In this document: piece after piece, positions 7,769 to 16,746 of the stretch
Position numbering within the stretch: the first letter of the stretch is position 1
Layout of the letters: each line of letters begins with the position of its first letter
Assembly: GCF_000312565.1 (NCBI RefSeq)
Contig: NZ_CALW02000025.1
Location: 1 to 38,128 of the forward strand
DNA: 38,128 bases
Origin: Bartonella rattaustraliani AUST/NH4
Lineage (GTDB): Bacteria > Pseudomonadota > Alphaproteobacteria > Rhizobiales > Rhizobiaceae
Direction of reading: 5' to 3'
Notes under the pieces: generated by a model
What the model saw: the letters and a program-made list of their open reading frames with translations, nothing else
What the model was told of the DNA's origin: nothing
Database searches by the model: none
Made by a program: the position numbers and the translations under genes

Positions 7769-9547
7769 ATGCATCTCTTTAAAAAGTCAGAAAAATCCAC
7801 AAAGTCTTCCATCTCTTCCCTTGCGACTTTTGGTCCTTATTTTGTACGCTATCGTTGGTTGTTTATCTTTGCCTTTTTTGCCTTGTCTGTTGCGGCCCTT
7901 GTGACACTGGCTTTGCCCGTTGCTATCCGACAAATGCTTGATCATGGTTTTTCCACTTCAAGCCATGGCCATATCAATTTTTATTTTGGTATTTTATTTG
8001 TCTTAGCCTTGTTTCTCGCACTTGCTTCTGCTTGCCGTTATTATTGTGTCATCACTTTGGGGGAACGGATCGTTGCCGATTTACGACGTGACGTTTTTGC
8101 GCATATCATGAAACTTTCCCCTGCTTTTTTTGATAAATCCCATTCTGGTGAACTTGTTTCACGGCTTTTAACCGATACAACACAAATAAAACTCGCCGTT
8201 GGATCAACAGCTTCTACGGCTTTGCGTCATCTGATTGTGGTGATTGGAGCAATCGTGATGATGATTATCACGAATGCCAAATTATCTTTGCTGGCTTTGC
8301 TTGCTATCCCCTTTGTTGCAATTCCGTTGGTTGTCTTTGGGCGCAAAGTTCGGGCACGTACACGTGCCGCGCAAGACCGTCTGGCTGATGCCAATGCTTT
8401 GGCAACAGAACAGGTTAGTGCTATTCGCACGGTGCAAGCCTTTACCGCTGAAAAACTTGTTTCTAAGCATCTTTCACAGTTGGTAGAACGCGCCTTTCAA
8501 ACAGCACGTGCTTCTGTGATCTTGCGTTCCTTTTTTACTGGATTTGCAATCTTTCTCGTTTTCGGCAGTGTGGTAGCTGTTTTATGGATTGGCTCCCGAG
8601 ATGTCTTGAATGGTACTATGACAGGGGGCACATTAGGGCAATTTGTTCTCTACGCCGTTTTTGGAGCTTCAACCTTTGCACAATTATCAGAATTGGGTGC
8701 AGAACTTATGCAAGCTGCAGGAGCGGCTGAACGGCTTGCCGAATTGTTGCAAGAGACCCCCACTATTTTAAGCCCTAAAGTACCATTAGGGTTGGCAAAA
8801 CCTGTTCAGGGTGCCATTGCTTTTGATCAGGTTGATTTTACCTATCCCTCCAGACCAGAAGGAAAGGTTTTGAACGCGCTTTCTTTTTCTGTCAAAGCGG
8901 GGGAAACTGTCGCTTTTGTTGGGGCGTCTGGAGCCGGGAAAAGCACACTCTTTTCTTTGATCCTTCGTTTTTATGACCCAACAAGCGGAAAAATTCGCTT
9001 TGATGGAGTGGAGATTGATCGCCTTTCTTTGCAAGATTTACGAAGCGCAATTTCCTATGTTCCACAAGAGGTCGCTATTTTTGATGGAACGGTACGCGAT
9101 AATATTCTTTTTGGTACAGAAAATATCCATGAAGAACAGGTTATCGCTGCGGCTAAAGCCGCAAATGCACTCGAATTTATCGAAACTTTACCTAAGGGCT
9201 TTGATACACAAGTGGGAGAACGCGGCACTATGCTTTCTGGGGGGCAAAAACAACGCATTGGTATTGCCCGCGCGATTTTAAGAAATGCACCTTTGTTACT
9301 GCTTGATGAGGCAACCTCCGCTTTAGATGCAAATAGTGAAAAGTTGGTACAAGATGCTCTAGAAGGATTAATGCAAAATCGAACAACGCTGGTCATTGCG
9401 CACCGTTTAGCAACAATTTTAAAAGCGGATCGCATTCTCGTGATGGATAAAGGTGTTCTTGTTGAAGAAGGAACACATGCAGAACTCATCGCACAAAATG
9501 GAGTCTACGCGTATCTCGCTAAATTACAATTTGCCCCTGAACATTGA
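7769..9547 (+). CDS. ABC exporter, fused permease and ATPase (MsbA-like)
   Basis: This is a half-transporter of about 592 residues: an N-terminal six-helix membrane domain (residues ~20-300, including RYRWLFIFAFFALSVAALV) and a C-terminal nucleotide-binding domain. The ATPase has Walker A VGASGAGKST (~383), signature LSGGQKQRIGIARA (~489), Walker B LLLLDEATSALD (~509) and the H-loop VIAHRLAT. It should act as a homodimer in the inner membrane exporting a lipid, drug or peptide; the substrate cannot be told. ATG 7769 is taken as the start because gagcga lies before it; an in-frame TTG at 7751 would add six residues. No sign of damage. Confidence 0.9.
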   Translation: MHLFKKSEKSTKSSISSLATFGPYFVRYRWLFIFAFFALSVAALVTLALPVAIRQMLDHGFSTSSHGHINFYFGILFVLALFLALASACRYYCVITLGERIVADLRRDVFAHIMKLSPAFFDKSHSGELVSRLLTDTTQIKLAVGSTASTALRHLIVVIGAIVMMIITNAKLSLLALLAIPFVAIPLVVFGRKVRARTRAAQDRLADANALATEQVSAIRTVQAFTAEKLVSKHLSQLVERAFQTARASVILRSFFTGFAIFLVFGSVVAVLWIGSRDVLNGTMTGGTLGQFVLYAVFGASTFAQLSELGAELMQAAGAAERLAELLQETPTILSPKVPLGLAKPVQGAIAFDQVDFTYPSRPEGKVLNALSFSVKAGETVAFVGASGAGKSTLFSLILRFYDPTSGKIRFDGVEIDRLSLQDLRSAISYVPQEVAIFDGTVRDNILFGTENIHEEQVIAAAKAANALEFIETLPKGFDTQVGERGTMLSGGQKQRIGIARAILRNAPLLLLDEATSALDANSEKLVQDALEGLMQNRTTLVIAHRLATILKADRILVMDKGVLVEEGTHAELIAQNGVYAYLAKLQFAPEH

Positions 9548-9639
9548 GTATCATCAATGAGAAGCATTGTCATCAATACAAAAACATTCTCATGCGAAAA
9601 ATACCAATTTGAGGAATTTTGTGATCAACAATTTAAAGA

Positions 9640-10130
9640 GAGTGCATTTTTCTTTGATACATAATATATTGATTTATAAGGATAGTTTATCGTTATTCTC
9701 CTTGAAGCATAATCTCGAACATTGTAAGTTTCTTCTCTTTCAAATCTCTTTACATTGAATCAATTGACTTGTTTGTACGCTATAAGCGGTATTGGCATGT
9801 GGATAAAATTAGTGAAAAATGGAAGAAAAATGGCTCTTATGAACTGCTTGCATGCAAGGGTTGTCACAATACCCATGGGCTGATCAATATAGCATGCGCT
9901 GGTAAAGAAAATGAGGGTGTCAACTTTTACACAACACCATACACTTGTAAAGAGAATGACGATGATGGTTTTGCCTTTATTATAAGCGTGAAGATGATGG
10001 CGCTCAAAAAACTGCAGTAGAATGGATTTATCATTCTATAATTCATGCACAGCGTCACGAAATGAATTGAGGAGTTCTAAGAGATATCTCTTAAAAACAA
10101 GCCCGTGAAGAAGAAGTGCCATGGAAAATT
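9640..10130 (+). pseudogene. Decayed integrase 5' end with leader
   Basis: The shared leader appears at 9660-9800 (gatttataaggatagttta, then tctttcaaatctctttac). Scattered matches to the integrase N-terminal coding sequence follow: tggctcttatgaactgct for MPLINRL, gatgatggttttgcctttat, aagcgtgaagatgatggcgctc for KREDDGA, and ttaaaaacaagcccgtgaag for LKQARE. Frameshifts and stops interrupt every frame. The longest open stretch, 9769-10020, is not a real gene. Confidence 0.65.
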
Positions 10131-10344
10131 TTTATAGGAATGCCGTAGATATTGTGTTTCAGAACGATAATGTCTCTTCATAGAGAAAGTTTTGTTTGAT
10201 TTGCGCTTTCTTTTTCATCATCTCAATATCTATTTGAATTGATTTGTAAATATAAATCATCAACTTTATGGTGAAACAAACATATGGATAGTGCAATGCT
10301 TTTTCTTTCACATTCTATCAGAAACCATGCAGTAAAATCTCTTC

Positions 10345-10440
10345 AAATGTAGTTCATTTGCGGGCGTGCAGTATAGCCTGCAGATGTGCGATATGGCGTG
10401 CGGTACGGACTGCGGGCGTACGATACAGCAATGTGATTGA
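10345..10440. repeat. GC-rich degenerate ~20-bp tandem repeat
   Basis: Units beginning GC and containing GT.C..TA..GC follow one another with a period near 20 bp: gcgggcgtgcagtatagcct, gcagatgtgcgatatggcgt, a shortened unit, and gcgggcgtacgatacagcaa. The block is clearly more GC-rich than the AT-rich DNA around it. No function is apparent. Confidence 0.5.
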
Positions 10441-10559
10441 GGTAAAGAATGCTCGTGAGAAGTCGAGAACAATGAGCTATAAAATATTTAATGCAAGAAT
10501 GATCACAGCATGTTGGTTACTAACAATGATCTTTGTTTTGTCTGTTGGATGAGAGCTTC

Positions 10560-10790
10560 TAAAATCATAAGATTTTCTTATTTCAAACCTGTGTATGGTG
10601 AACCAATAAAAATATGTTTCTAGCATATACCAAGTGGGGAAGTCCCGTATGCCATAAAACATTTGAGAAAGAACATTGCTCTTATGAATCCTCTCAAGTT
10701 TCAAGAGCTGTAGCAACATTGGAGGGTAGCAAAATGTATGAGGGTGTGGCTTGCGGAAAAAGAGCCGATAAATAGACTGAGAGATGCTTT
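10560..10790 (+). pseudogene. Very decayed integrase leader and 5' end
   Basis: Weak similarity to the integrase leader (aagattttcttatttcaaac, then tatgccat) is followed by cttatgaatcctctcaag and gtagcaacattggaggg, which resemble the atgcctctcataaac and gcgcaacattgggagc parts of the 6917 fragment. No usable frame remains. Confidence 0.4.
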
Positions 10791-11108
10791 TTATCAATTT
10801 TACAAAACTAAAGTGAGCACGCAGCCATGTTGTTTGTGTGAGGCTTTTGAATCCTCTGAACCAATATATCGCGGGCGTGCATTTTAAGAGCTATAAGGCT
10901 TTTCTTTAAACTGCATAAAGCACAAGAGCAGTACGATTAAATACAAATTGTTTTATTTTTCCAATAAAAATATCTATATTTTGTTTATTATTTTCATAAA
11001 AATAGAATATATAGTAAACTATGAGTTCGTTATACACATATTGATACAATATGAAGGAATCGATAAAAGAGCTGCGTTAAATGTTGGTGAGGATAAAAGA
11101 GAGCAAGA
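10791..11108. other. AT-rich intergenic stretch upstream of the orphan membrane gene
   Basis: No gene is seen. It should contain the promoter for the gene at 11109. A possible pair is TTGTTT near 10981 with an AT-rich -10-like AGAATA about 17 bases downstream, but in such AT-rich DNA this is weak. Confidence 0.3.
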
Positions 11109-12533
11109 ATGAGCAATCATGATATTTCCATAGTTATAGCAGGAATAATTATAATAGGGCGCATAATTTACGGCCTTTGGAAGATAATAGAGAAGGACTA
11201 TAAGCCAGGATTCAAAGATACAATTTTATTCATTATCATACTCGGTGTGTTTTGGTTTTGCGAATTTTCAGCGAATACTTTGTTAATCGTGGCAATTATA
11301 GCATTTTTTATGGAAAGTTTAACGCTGACATGGGCAAATTATCAGAACAAGCAATTAAGTGAACAACTTAAACAGGTTGCGCAATTACTGCAGCTAAAAG
11401 ATCGAGAGTGTGCGATATATCAAAATATTATTGCAGAAAGGGAACAAAGGCTTGTTGAAAAAACGCAAAAAATATCGCCAAAATGGATTAAACAATGGGA
11501 TGAAGAAGTAAAAAACTGGGAAAGAGATTTACTGGAGATAAAAAATCCTGAAGATTGGCTCTCTTCTGAATCCAGCGGACAATGGCCTTTGATGGTAAGA
11601 GATATTTGTAGGCAAGGATCTGGAGCGTGGTTTTTGTATGAAACGGCGCTGAAAAAAGAACTGACTGATGAGCATATCAAAAAAATAAATGTGTTTATAA
11701 TCACTTTTAAGGAAACTTATCTCAAAGCAGTGCGATTGATGAAAAAGAATGGGATCACTTTGCAAAAGTTTGTCGATCCCCTTACGAGAAAAAAGCGATA
11801 TAAACATACAATGTTGTCGCTTCATTGGTGTTTATATATGGTTGATAATATGATTACGGCTGAATATGAACAGCAACAAAAAGATAAAGCTTCAGGGCAC
11901 TATGAAGAGTTAGCATCTCAGGAAATCTATTTTAAAGACATACCTAAATATACAGAACATGAAACGCTAGAAGAGGTACTATCTTACTTGGGGCCGTATA
12001 GTATGCCTCACGAAGCTCGATTACTATGCATTTGTAAAGAAAGGCTTCTATTATTATTGTATGATATTTCCAGTGATTATAAAGCGGCAAGAGAAACTTT
12101 TATTTACTATAAGCAGCTTATTGATACGGTGAAAGAAGGATATATGGCCTTTGATCAAGATTATCGTTACCTCATGGTTAGAAGTGATATTAATGCTTGT
12201 AGAAAGAAAGATAACGAAAAGAAAAAGGGGGGGCATATTGATGAAGAGACTCCAACATTTGAAAAAGCCTATAAATTAGGAGTCATAGAATGGATGAAGT
12301 GGTCAAGTAAGAAATGTAATAATCAATTGATCTTTTGGGAAGAGCTTTTCGAAATAGGAAATTCAAAAGAAAAATTAAAAATCATTTTCGGTGATGAAAA
12401 GGTAAATGCACTGGAAGAGGCTATCCAAAAAGATCGAGAACAGTTCGCGAACAAATTTCAGGAAGCAATTCTCGAGAACAAAAATGTGCATTATTATGAG
12501 TCCCGTGCGTATTTGATCCAGTATTTGGAATAA
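11109..12533 (+). CDS. Orphan membrane-anchored coiled-coil protein
   Basis: I do not recognise a family for this 474-aa protein. Three hydrophobic segments near residues 7-25 (ISIVIAGIIIIGRIIYGLW), 36-52 and 54-74 are probable membrane helices. Residues ~77-118 are a likely coiled coil (NKQLSEQLKQVAQLLQLKDR). The remaining 350 residues are charged, helical-looking and probably cytoplasmic, rich in K, E, W and Y. No catalytic motif is evident. The frame is long and free of stops in otherwise decayed surroundings, so it is probably under selection. gataaaagagagc before the ATG is a modest ribosome site. It stands alone between integrase debris and the suhB repeats, which suggests acquired DNA. 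Confidence 0.7.
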   Translation: MSNHDISIVIAGIIIIGRIIYGLWKIIEKDYKPGFKDTILFIIILGVFWFCEFSANTLLIVAIIAFFMESLTLTWANYQNKQLSEQLKQVAQLLQLKDRECAIYQNIIAEREQRLVEKTQKISPKWIKQWDEEVKNWERDLLEIKNPEDWLSSESSGQWPLMVRDICRQGSGAWFLYETALKKELTDEHIKKINVFIITFKETYLKAVRLMKKNGITLQKFVDPLTRKKRYKHTMLSLHWCLYMVDNMITAEYEQQQKDKASGHYEELASQEIYFKDIPKYTEHETLEEVLSYLGPYSMPHEARLLCICKERLLLLLYDISSDYKAARETFIYYKQLIDTVKEGYMAFDQDYRYLMVRSDINACRKKDNEKKKGGHIDEETPTFEKAYKLGVIEWMKWSSKKCNNQLIFWEELFEIGNSKEKLKIIFGDEKVNALEEAIQKDREQFANKFQEAILENKNVHYYESRAYLIQYLE

Positions 12534-13012
12534 TGCTTAAAAAAAGGAGAGGCTGGTAACAATTATATCAATGAGTATATTAATGAAAATTTGCATAATT
12601 ACGTATTTTTGTGAAAAGAAGTGAAATGCAATGAGAGGCATAGGCAGCAACTCTCAAAAAAGAAAGGGATTTTTAGAGTCAATCTTTTGCGTGCAGTGTG
12701 AAGGTGATCTCTCAAGAGAAGAAGGAGAGGTTTTTTCCTCAGCTGTGGTTTTCGCTTTTGAGAGCGTTTTGCTGTTATGATATTTTTTGTTATTTCATTT
12801 GTTTTCAGGGGAAATTGAGGAAACAACAGCGTCAATAATACTTACATAAGCTGTAACTGTCTTTTGAAAGGCTGATGAAAAACGAATTTATTGTTTTCGA
12901 TGATGTTTTGCAACCATTTCATTCGCTCATTTTCTATCGTTTTTGTAAAGAAAATTAAAAACTCTCTCTTCACATTGTTTTTAAAATTGTGCGGATCTTT
13001 AAAAGGCTGTGA
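12534..13012. other. Non-coding stretch, nothing recognised
   Basis: Stops occur in all frames apart from short chance frames. The sequence around 12990-13012 (gtgcggatctttaaaaggct, then gagaaaatgc) leads into the truncated suhB copy. No RNA or regulatory element is apparent. Confidence 0.4.
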
Positions 13013-13310
13013 GAAAATGCCTTTTTGGAGTGTTTTTCTAACTTGGTGTGAATATGCTCATTGCTAGCAATGATATTTTTTTACGAAAGATATCGTCGCC
13101 ACCGTCTTTATCACTCACAAATCCACCAGCCTCACGAACCATCAGTATTCCAGCAGCCATATCCCAAATTTGCAGATTATCTTCCCAAAATCCATCGGTT
13201 CTTCCAGCCGCAATAAGCTAAATCAAGAGCGTCAGCCTCAAAACGGCGAAGTTTTGTGGCTTCTATCATCATATTGCGCAATTTGATAAGAGATAGATTG
13301 TGTAATAAGA
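13013..13310 (-). pseudogene. Truncated copy of the suhB 3' end
   Basis: This is close to the last ~260 bp of the intact suhB gene at 14048 (shared: tatcgtcgccaccgtctttatc, ccatatcccaaatttgcag and aaaacggcgaag). Small differences include loss of a few bases at cgcaataagctaa, which breaks the frame. The 5' two thirds of the gene are absent. The intact parent lies 1 kb away in the same orientation. Confidence 0.8.
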
Positions 13311-13382
13311 AATATTCAGACGAGAGCGCTCATATTGCCTTTTATCCCCTTCCCTTTTTGAAACTTCAAGGTGAGAGCTAAA

Positions 13383-14051
13383 ATGCCTTTTTTGAGGGTT
13401 CTTTCTCATTACAGGCAAACATACTCAAAGCTAGAGCTCATATTTTCCGCAAGATATCTGCATTATCACTAATTGACGCATTTAATTTAGCAGTACAACT
13501 TGCCTCTTTCATCAAACATTCAGCTGCAAGAAATATCTCACTCCATAAAATTCTGCAGCAAAACACAGAACTATGCAGCAATCTTCCTTGCATCTTTTAA
13601 AGATCAAATGCCTTTTTTGAGAGTTCTTTCTCATTACAGGCAAATATGCTCAAAGCCAGAGCTCATATTTTCCGCAAAACATCTGCATTATCACCAGTTG
13701 ACGCATTTAATTTAGCAGTACAACTTGCCTCTTTCCTCGAACATTCAAGAAATATCTCACTCCATAAAACTCTGCAGTAAAACACAGAACTATGCAGCAA
13801 TCTTCCTTGCATCTTTTAAAGATCAAATGCCTTTTTTGAAGGTTCTTTCTCATTGCAGGCAAACATGCTCAAAGCCAGAGCTCATATTTTCCGCAAAACA
13901 TCTGCATTATCACCAGTTTACGCGTTTGATTTAGCAGTACAACTTGCCTCTTTCATCACACAATCAGCTGCAAGAGATATCTCATTACACAAAACCATGC
14001 AGTAAAACACAGGACTATGCAGCAATCTTCCTTGCATCTTTTGAAGATCAA
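13383..14051. repeat. Three tandem 219-225-bp repeats downstream of suhB
   Basis: The block atgccttttttgagrgttctttctcatt occurs at 13383, 13608 and 13827, and its relative at 14052 is the end of suhB itself. Periods are 225, 219 and 225 bp; the 219 unit lacks six bases (agctgc). Within each unit the part after ttctttct resembles the suhB 3' end in diverged form (aatatgctcaaagcc against aatatgctcattgct, and ttccgcaaaacatctgc against acggaagatatcgtcgcc). The array therefore seems to derive from the gene edge and has evolved since. Each unit contains a 69-71-codon plus-strand frame starting with TTG, which I do not regard as a gene. Confidence 0.75.
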
Positions 14052-14839
14052 ATGCCTTTTTTGAGAGTTCTTTCTAACTTGGTGCGAATATGCTCATTGC
14101 TAGCGATGATATTTTTTTTACGGAAGATATCGTCGCCACCGTCTTTATCACTCACAAATCCACCAGCCTCACGAACCATCAGTATTCCAGCAGCCATATC
14201 CCAAATTTGCAGGTTATCTTCCCAATATCCATCGGCTCGACCAGCCGCAACATAAGCTAAATCAAGAGCAGCAGACCCAAAACGGCGCAGTCCAGCAACT
14301 TCTGCCATGACATTGCGCAATTCAATCAAATATTTGCCATGATCTGGGTGCCCCAAATGGGGCATGCCGGTGGCAATAACACAATCTTCCAATCTCTTTC
14401 GTGCAGAAACACGACAGCGCCTATCATTAAAGAAAGCACCTCCACCACGTTCAGCTGTGAAAAGCTCATCATTAACAGGATTATAAATCACACCCGCAAC
14501 GATTTTTCCCTGGCTTTCTAAAGCAATGGAAACAGCAAAAAAAGGAATGCCATGAAGAAAATTTGTTGTGCCATCCAAGGGATCAACAATAAAACGATGT
14601 TGAGAATCCTCCCCAATAATTTCTTCCGATTCTTCCATCAGAAAACCAAATTTGGGGCGTGCTTTGCTCAGTTCATTGAAAATAATTTTTTCCGCTTTGC
14701 GATCTGCTTGGCTTACATAGTGGGCTGGCCCTTTCAAAGACACTTGCAAATTCTGCACCTCGCCATAATCACGCACCAGCGAGCGTCCAGCTTTCATTGC
14801 AGCTTGCACCATGACATTCATGATTGCAGAATGTGCCAT
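14048..14839 (-). CDS. suhB: Inositol monophosphatase family protein
   Basis: This Mg2+-dependent phosphatase of the IMPase/SuhB family removes phosphate from inositol phosphates or similar sugar phosphates. Metal-binding motifs are present: MEES (~68-71), DPLDGTTNF (~86-94) and WDMAAG (~213-218). The 263-aa length is normal. The ribosome site aaggaag lies just before the ATG. It follows efp with a 15-bp gap, so the two are probably one operon. The stop lies at the edge of a tandem repeat array made partly from its own 3' end. Confidence 0.93.
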   Translation of the reverse strand: MAHSAIMNVMVQAAMKAGRSLVRDYGEVQNLQVSLKGPAHYVSQADRKAEKIIFNELSKARPKFGFLMEESEEIIGEDSQHRFIVDPLDGTTNFLHGIPFFAVSIALESQGKIVAGVIYNPVNDELFTAERGGGAFFNDRRCRVSARKRLEDCVIATGMPHLGHPDHGKYLIELRNVMAEVAGLRRFGSAALDLAYVAAGRADGYWEDNLQIWDMAAGILMVREAGGFVSDKDGGDDIFRKKNIIASNEHIRTKLERTLKKGI

Positions 14840-14854
14840 CTTTTCTTCCTTTAT

Positions 14855-15427
14855 TTATCCTTTATCATTTGCACGACGCAAATAAACCAACTCGTTGGTA
14901 TCGACAATGACACGCTCACCAGCATTAATAAAAGGTGGTACAAGAATGCGAATGCCATTTTCAAGAATTGCAGGCTTGTACGAGGCGGTGACTGTTTGTC
15001 CCTTAAGGGCAGGATCAGCTTCCGCAATTTCTACAGTCACCTGATCAGGAAGTGATATGCCGATTGGTTTTTCTTGATAAAGTTCAACCGTCACAGTCAT
15101 CCCATCTTGAAGAAAAGCAGCGCGTTCACCAACAAAATCTTTTTGCAATTCGAGCTGTTCATAGGATTGTGAATCCATAAAAATGAGAACATCACCTTGT
15201 TGATAAAGAAAGATAAAATCTTTTTGTTCAAGGCGCACTCTTTCAACCGTTTCAGACGCACGAAAGCGTTCATTGAGCTTTGTCCCATCAATCAAATTTT
15301 TCATTTCAACTTGATTAAATGCGCCACCCTTTCCTGGTTTTACAGCATTGCATTTAACCGCCACCCACAAACTTCCTTGATGTTCGATCACATTGCCGGG
15401 TCGAATTTCATTGCCATTAATCTTCAT
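14855..15427 (-). CDS. efp: Elongation factor P
   Basis: EF-P rescues ribosomes stalled at polyproline. The 190-aa product begins [20 protein letters not shown] and carries the loop VKPGKGGAF, with the lysine (K33 here) that is modified in many bacteria. It ends with the conserved [15 protein letters not shown]. An in-frame ATG nine codons further upstream (15454) exists, but the family start fits ATG 15427. Domain layout (three beta-barrel domains) and length are normal. It is upstream of suhB in a probable operon. Confidence 0.95.
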   Translation of the reverse strand: MKINGNEIRPGNVIEHQGSLWVAVKCNAVKPGKGGAFNQVEMKNLIDGTKLNERFRASETVERVRLEQKDFIFLYQQGDVLIFMDSQSYEQLELQKDFVGERAAFLQDGMTVTVELYQEKPIGISLPDQVTVEIAEADPALKGQTVTASYKPAILENGIRILVPPFINAGERVIVDTNELVYLRRANDKG

Positions 15428-15565
15428 CGTCTCTATCCAGTTCCATTCTTGCAAAAAAAATTTTCGTCTTTACGACTTTTCCTCCTCATTTTGCCTTTGC
15501 ACTGCATTCTTTAAATATTGTTTTTACCGGTGCATTTCCGTGTTGTTTTTACAAAAGGTTCTCCT

Positions 15566-15766
15566 ATGGCTTTTACAATGTTCTTTGCTGCCCTTATGGT
15601 TTGGTTTTTTCATAGCTTTAAAAAAAAGAAAAGCCCAGTATTACAAAAAAGTTCAATTATTATAAAAAAAATCCAGCGAAAGGATCTCTCACAAAGAATT
15701 TTTCGCTCTTCTTACTTTTTTATTCTTTGCAAGACCATAAAAAAAGTGAAGACGCAAGCATTTTAA
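15566..15766 (+). CDS. Possible small membrane protein (66 aa)
   Basis: ATG 15566 is preceded by aaaagg at a usable distance. The frame reads MAFTMFFAALMVWFFHSFKK followed by a very basic tail and ends at 15766. One N-terminal membrane helix plus a lysine-rich tail is a plausible small inner-membrane protein, divergent from efp. I know no family for it, and A-rich DNA gives lysine codons by chance, so this remains tentative. Confidence 0.35.
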   Translation: MAFTMFFAALMVWFFHSFKKKKSPVLQKSSIIIKKIQRKDLSQRIFRSSYFFILCKTIKKVKTQAF

Positions 15767-16112
15767 AAATTTGCACAAAGATTTCTTTTGGAATTTCTTC
15801 AAGGATTCCTTGTATTTCTTTTGAGATTTTGGAAAATTTTTTGAGACTTTGAGGGAAATGAATCCCATTTTATCATGGAATATCATCATTTAGAACAATG
15901 AAAGAGGTTTCATAAAACCTTGTGATATTTCTATGACAGTGCGTGGTGAGTATGTGAAGACGGAACTTGTCCGGATAATCCTGTGTCATGAACACCATGA
16001 AATGGGAAGCGCAATGAATCCCGTTCTGAAAAGCCAGCTTGTTTGCTAACAAGATCGGGAAGAGATTTCTTTCCGTTGAGGTGTGTAAGGCAAGAACAGA
16101 ATATGATGTGCC
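15767..16112. other. Non-coding stretch downstream of the first XRE regulator
   Basis: No gene is seen. The part from about 15980 to 16110 (caccatgaaatgggaagcgc, then gttctgaaaagccag) recurs in diverged form at 19930-20060. It is therefore part of the duplicated Brt/XRE cassette rather than random spacer. Confidence 0.5.
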
Positions 16113-16496
16113 CTACCCTATAGTATGATATGAGCTTGCGTTCTCATCAGCGATGAGCTGCAGAATGGCTCTTTGCTTTATCGAAGTGAGTGTTCTAAAT
16201 CTTTTGAGCAACAGATATTCCTCTATGCTGGAGATAACTTCATCGTGAGGAGAGAGGGCATGTTGTTTCGTGATGACATCTGCATAAAAAAAGGAAACGG
16301 GAACATTCAAAATATCGGAAATTTCCTTTAACCGTCCCGCGCTAACACGGTTTAAGCCTTTTTCATATTTTTGAATTTGTTGAAAGCTTATCCCTAAAGC
16401 ATGCCCTAAGGCTTTTTGAGACATCTTTAGCATTTGTCGTCTCAAGCGAATTTTTTTGCCGACAAAAAGATCAATATTAAGATTTTGAGATTGCAT
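16113..16496 (-). CDS. XRE-family helix-turn-helix regulator behind a Brt-like RNA
   Basis: The 127-aa protein begins MQSQNLNIDLFVGKKIRLRR and has a Cro/C1-type HTH (MSQKALGHALGISFQQIQKY, then EKGLNRVSAGRLKEISDIL). A short helical C-terminal part follows. It is 85-90% similar by eye to the protein at 22320. The start lies directly downstream of a conserved structured RNA, which suggests that expression depends on read-through or unmasking of the ribosome site (gtgggg before the ATG). In B. henselae, as I recall, small DNA-binding proteins paired in this way with Brt RNAs act on the badA adhesin gene. The target of this one is unknown. Confidence 0.8.
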   Translation of the reverse strand: MQSQNLNIDLFVGKKIRLRRQMLKMSQKALGHALGISFQQIQKYEKGLNRVSAGRLKEISDILNVPVSFFYADVITKQHALSPHDEVISSIEEYLLLKRFRTLTSIKQRAILQLIADENASSYHTIG

Positions 16497-16711
16497 TGTT
16501 CCCCACCGGTTGCGAGCGCCCTCGCATAAGTATTCCGGGAGCTTGAAAATACTGACCTCGAATCAGCTTCTTTTGCTTTTAGTGCTAGAGAGCACCTGGA
16601 CATAGCAAAATCTCCCGGAATTCCGGGATCCCCACAAAGTGGGGTAAATTTATGTACGAGGTTTTGGGTTTTCAAGACCCTATTGGTCGTTGCGTATGCG
16701 ACCAAAACACC
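16497..16711 (-). ncRNA. Brt-like structured leader RNA, copy 1
   Basis: Minus-strand RNA of about 215 nt between a promoter and the XRE start. Visible helices (plus coordinates): 16683-16689/16699-16705; 16666-16669/16677-16680; a closing helix 16555-16560/16657-16662; 16630-16635/16639-16644 with a 3-base loop; 16571-16576/16605-16610 enclosing 16582-16585/16592-16595; 16529-16534/16548-16553; and 16511-16516/16521-16526 just before the gene. The 16-nt perfect palindrome TCCCGGAATTCCGGGA lies at 16613-16628. Its half CTCCCGGAAT (16612-16621) is also fully complementary to 16532-16541, so two folds compete. The closing helix shows compensatory changes against copy 2. Assignment to the Brt family rests on the genus, size and XRE partner. 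Confidence 0.75.
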
Positions 16712-16717
16712 TTTTGA

Positions 16718-16746
16718 TTCATAAAGGAATTTCAGAAAATTTACAA
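16718..16746 (-). promoter_or_regulatory. Sigma-70-type promoter of Brt-like RNA copy 1
   Basis: On the minus strand TTGTAA (16746-16741) and TATGAA (16723-16718) are separated by 17 bases. The same arrangement precedes copy 2. Transcription should start near 16711. Confidence 0.6.

Noticed and set aside
9769-10020. 83-codon plus-strand frame
   Set aside because: It runs through a decayed integrase leader and 5' end in the wrong phase; no ribosome site and no conserved residues.
10358-10552. 64-codon frame ending in a membrane-helix-like segment
   Set aside because: Its N-terminal half is only the GC-rich degenerate repeat. A start at the internal ATG would leave 26 codons without a ribosome site.
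12599-12835. 78-codon minus-strand frame
   Set aside because: Low-complexity basic sequence in AT-rich DNA, no ribosome site, no similarity to anything recognised.
13383-14051. Possible CRISPR array downstream of suhB
   Set aside because: Units are 219-225 bp and continuous, without short repeats alternating with unique spacers. They resemble the suhB 3' end and no cas gene is near.
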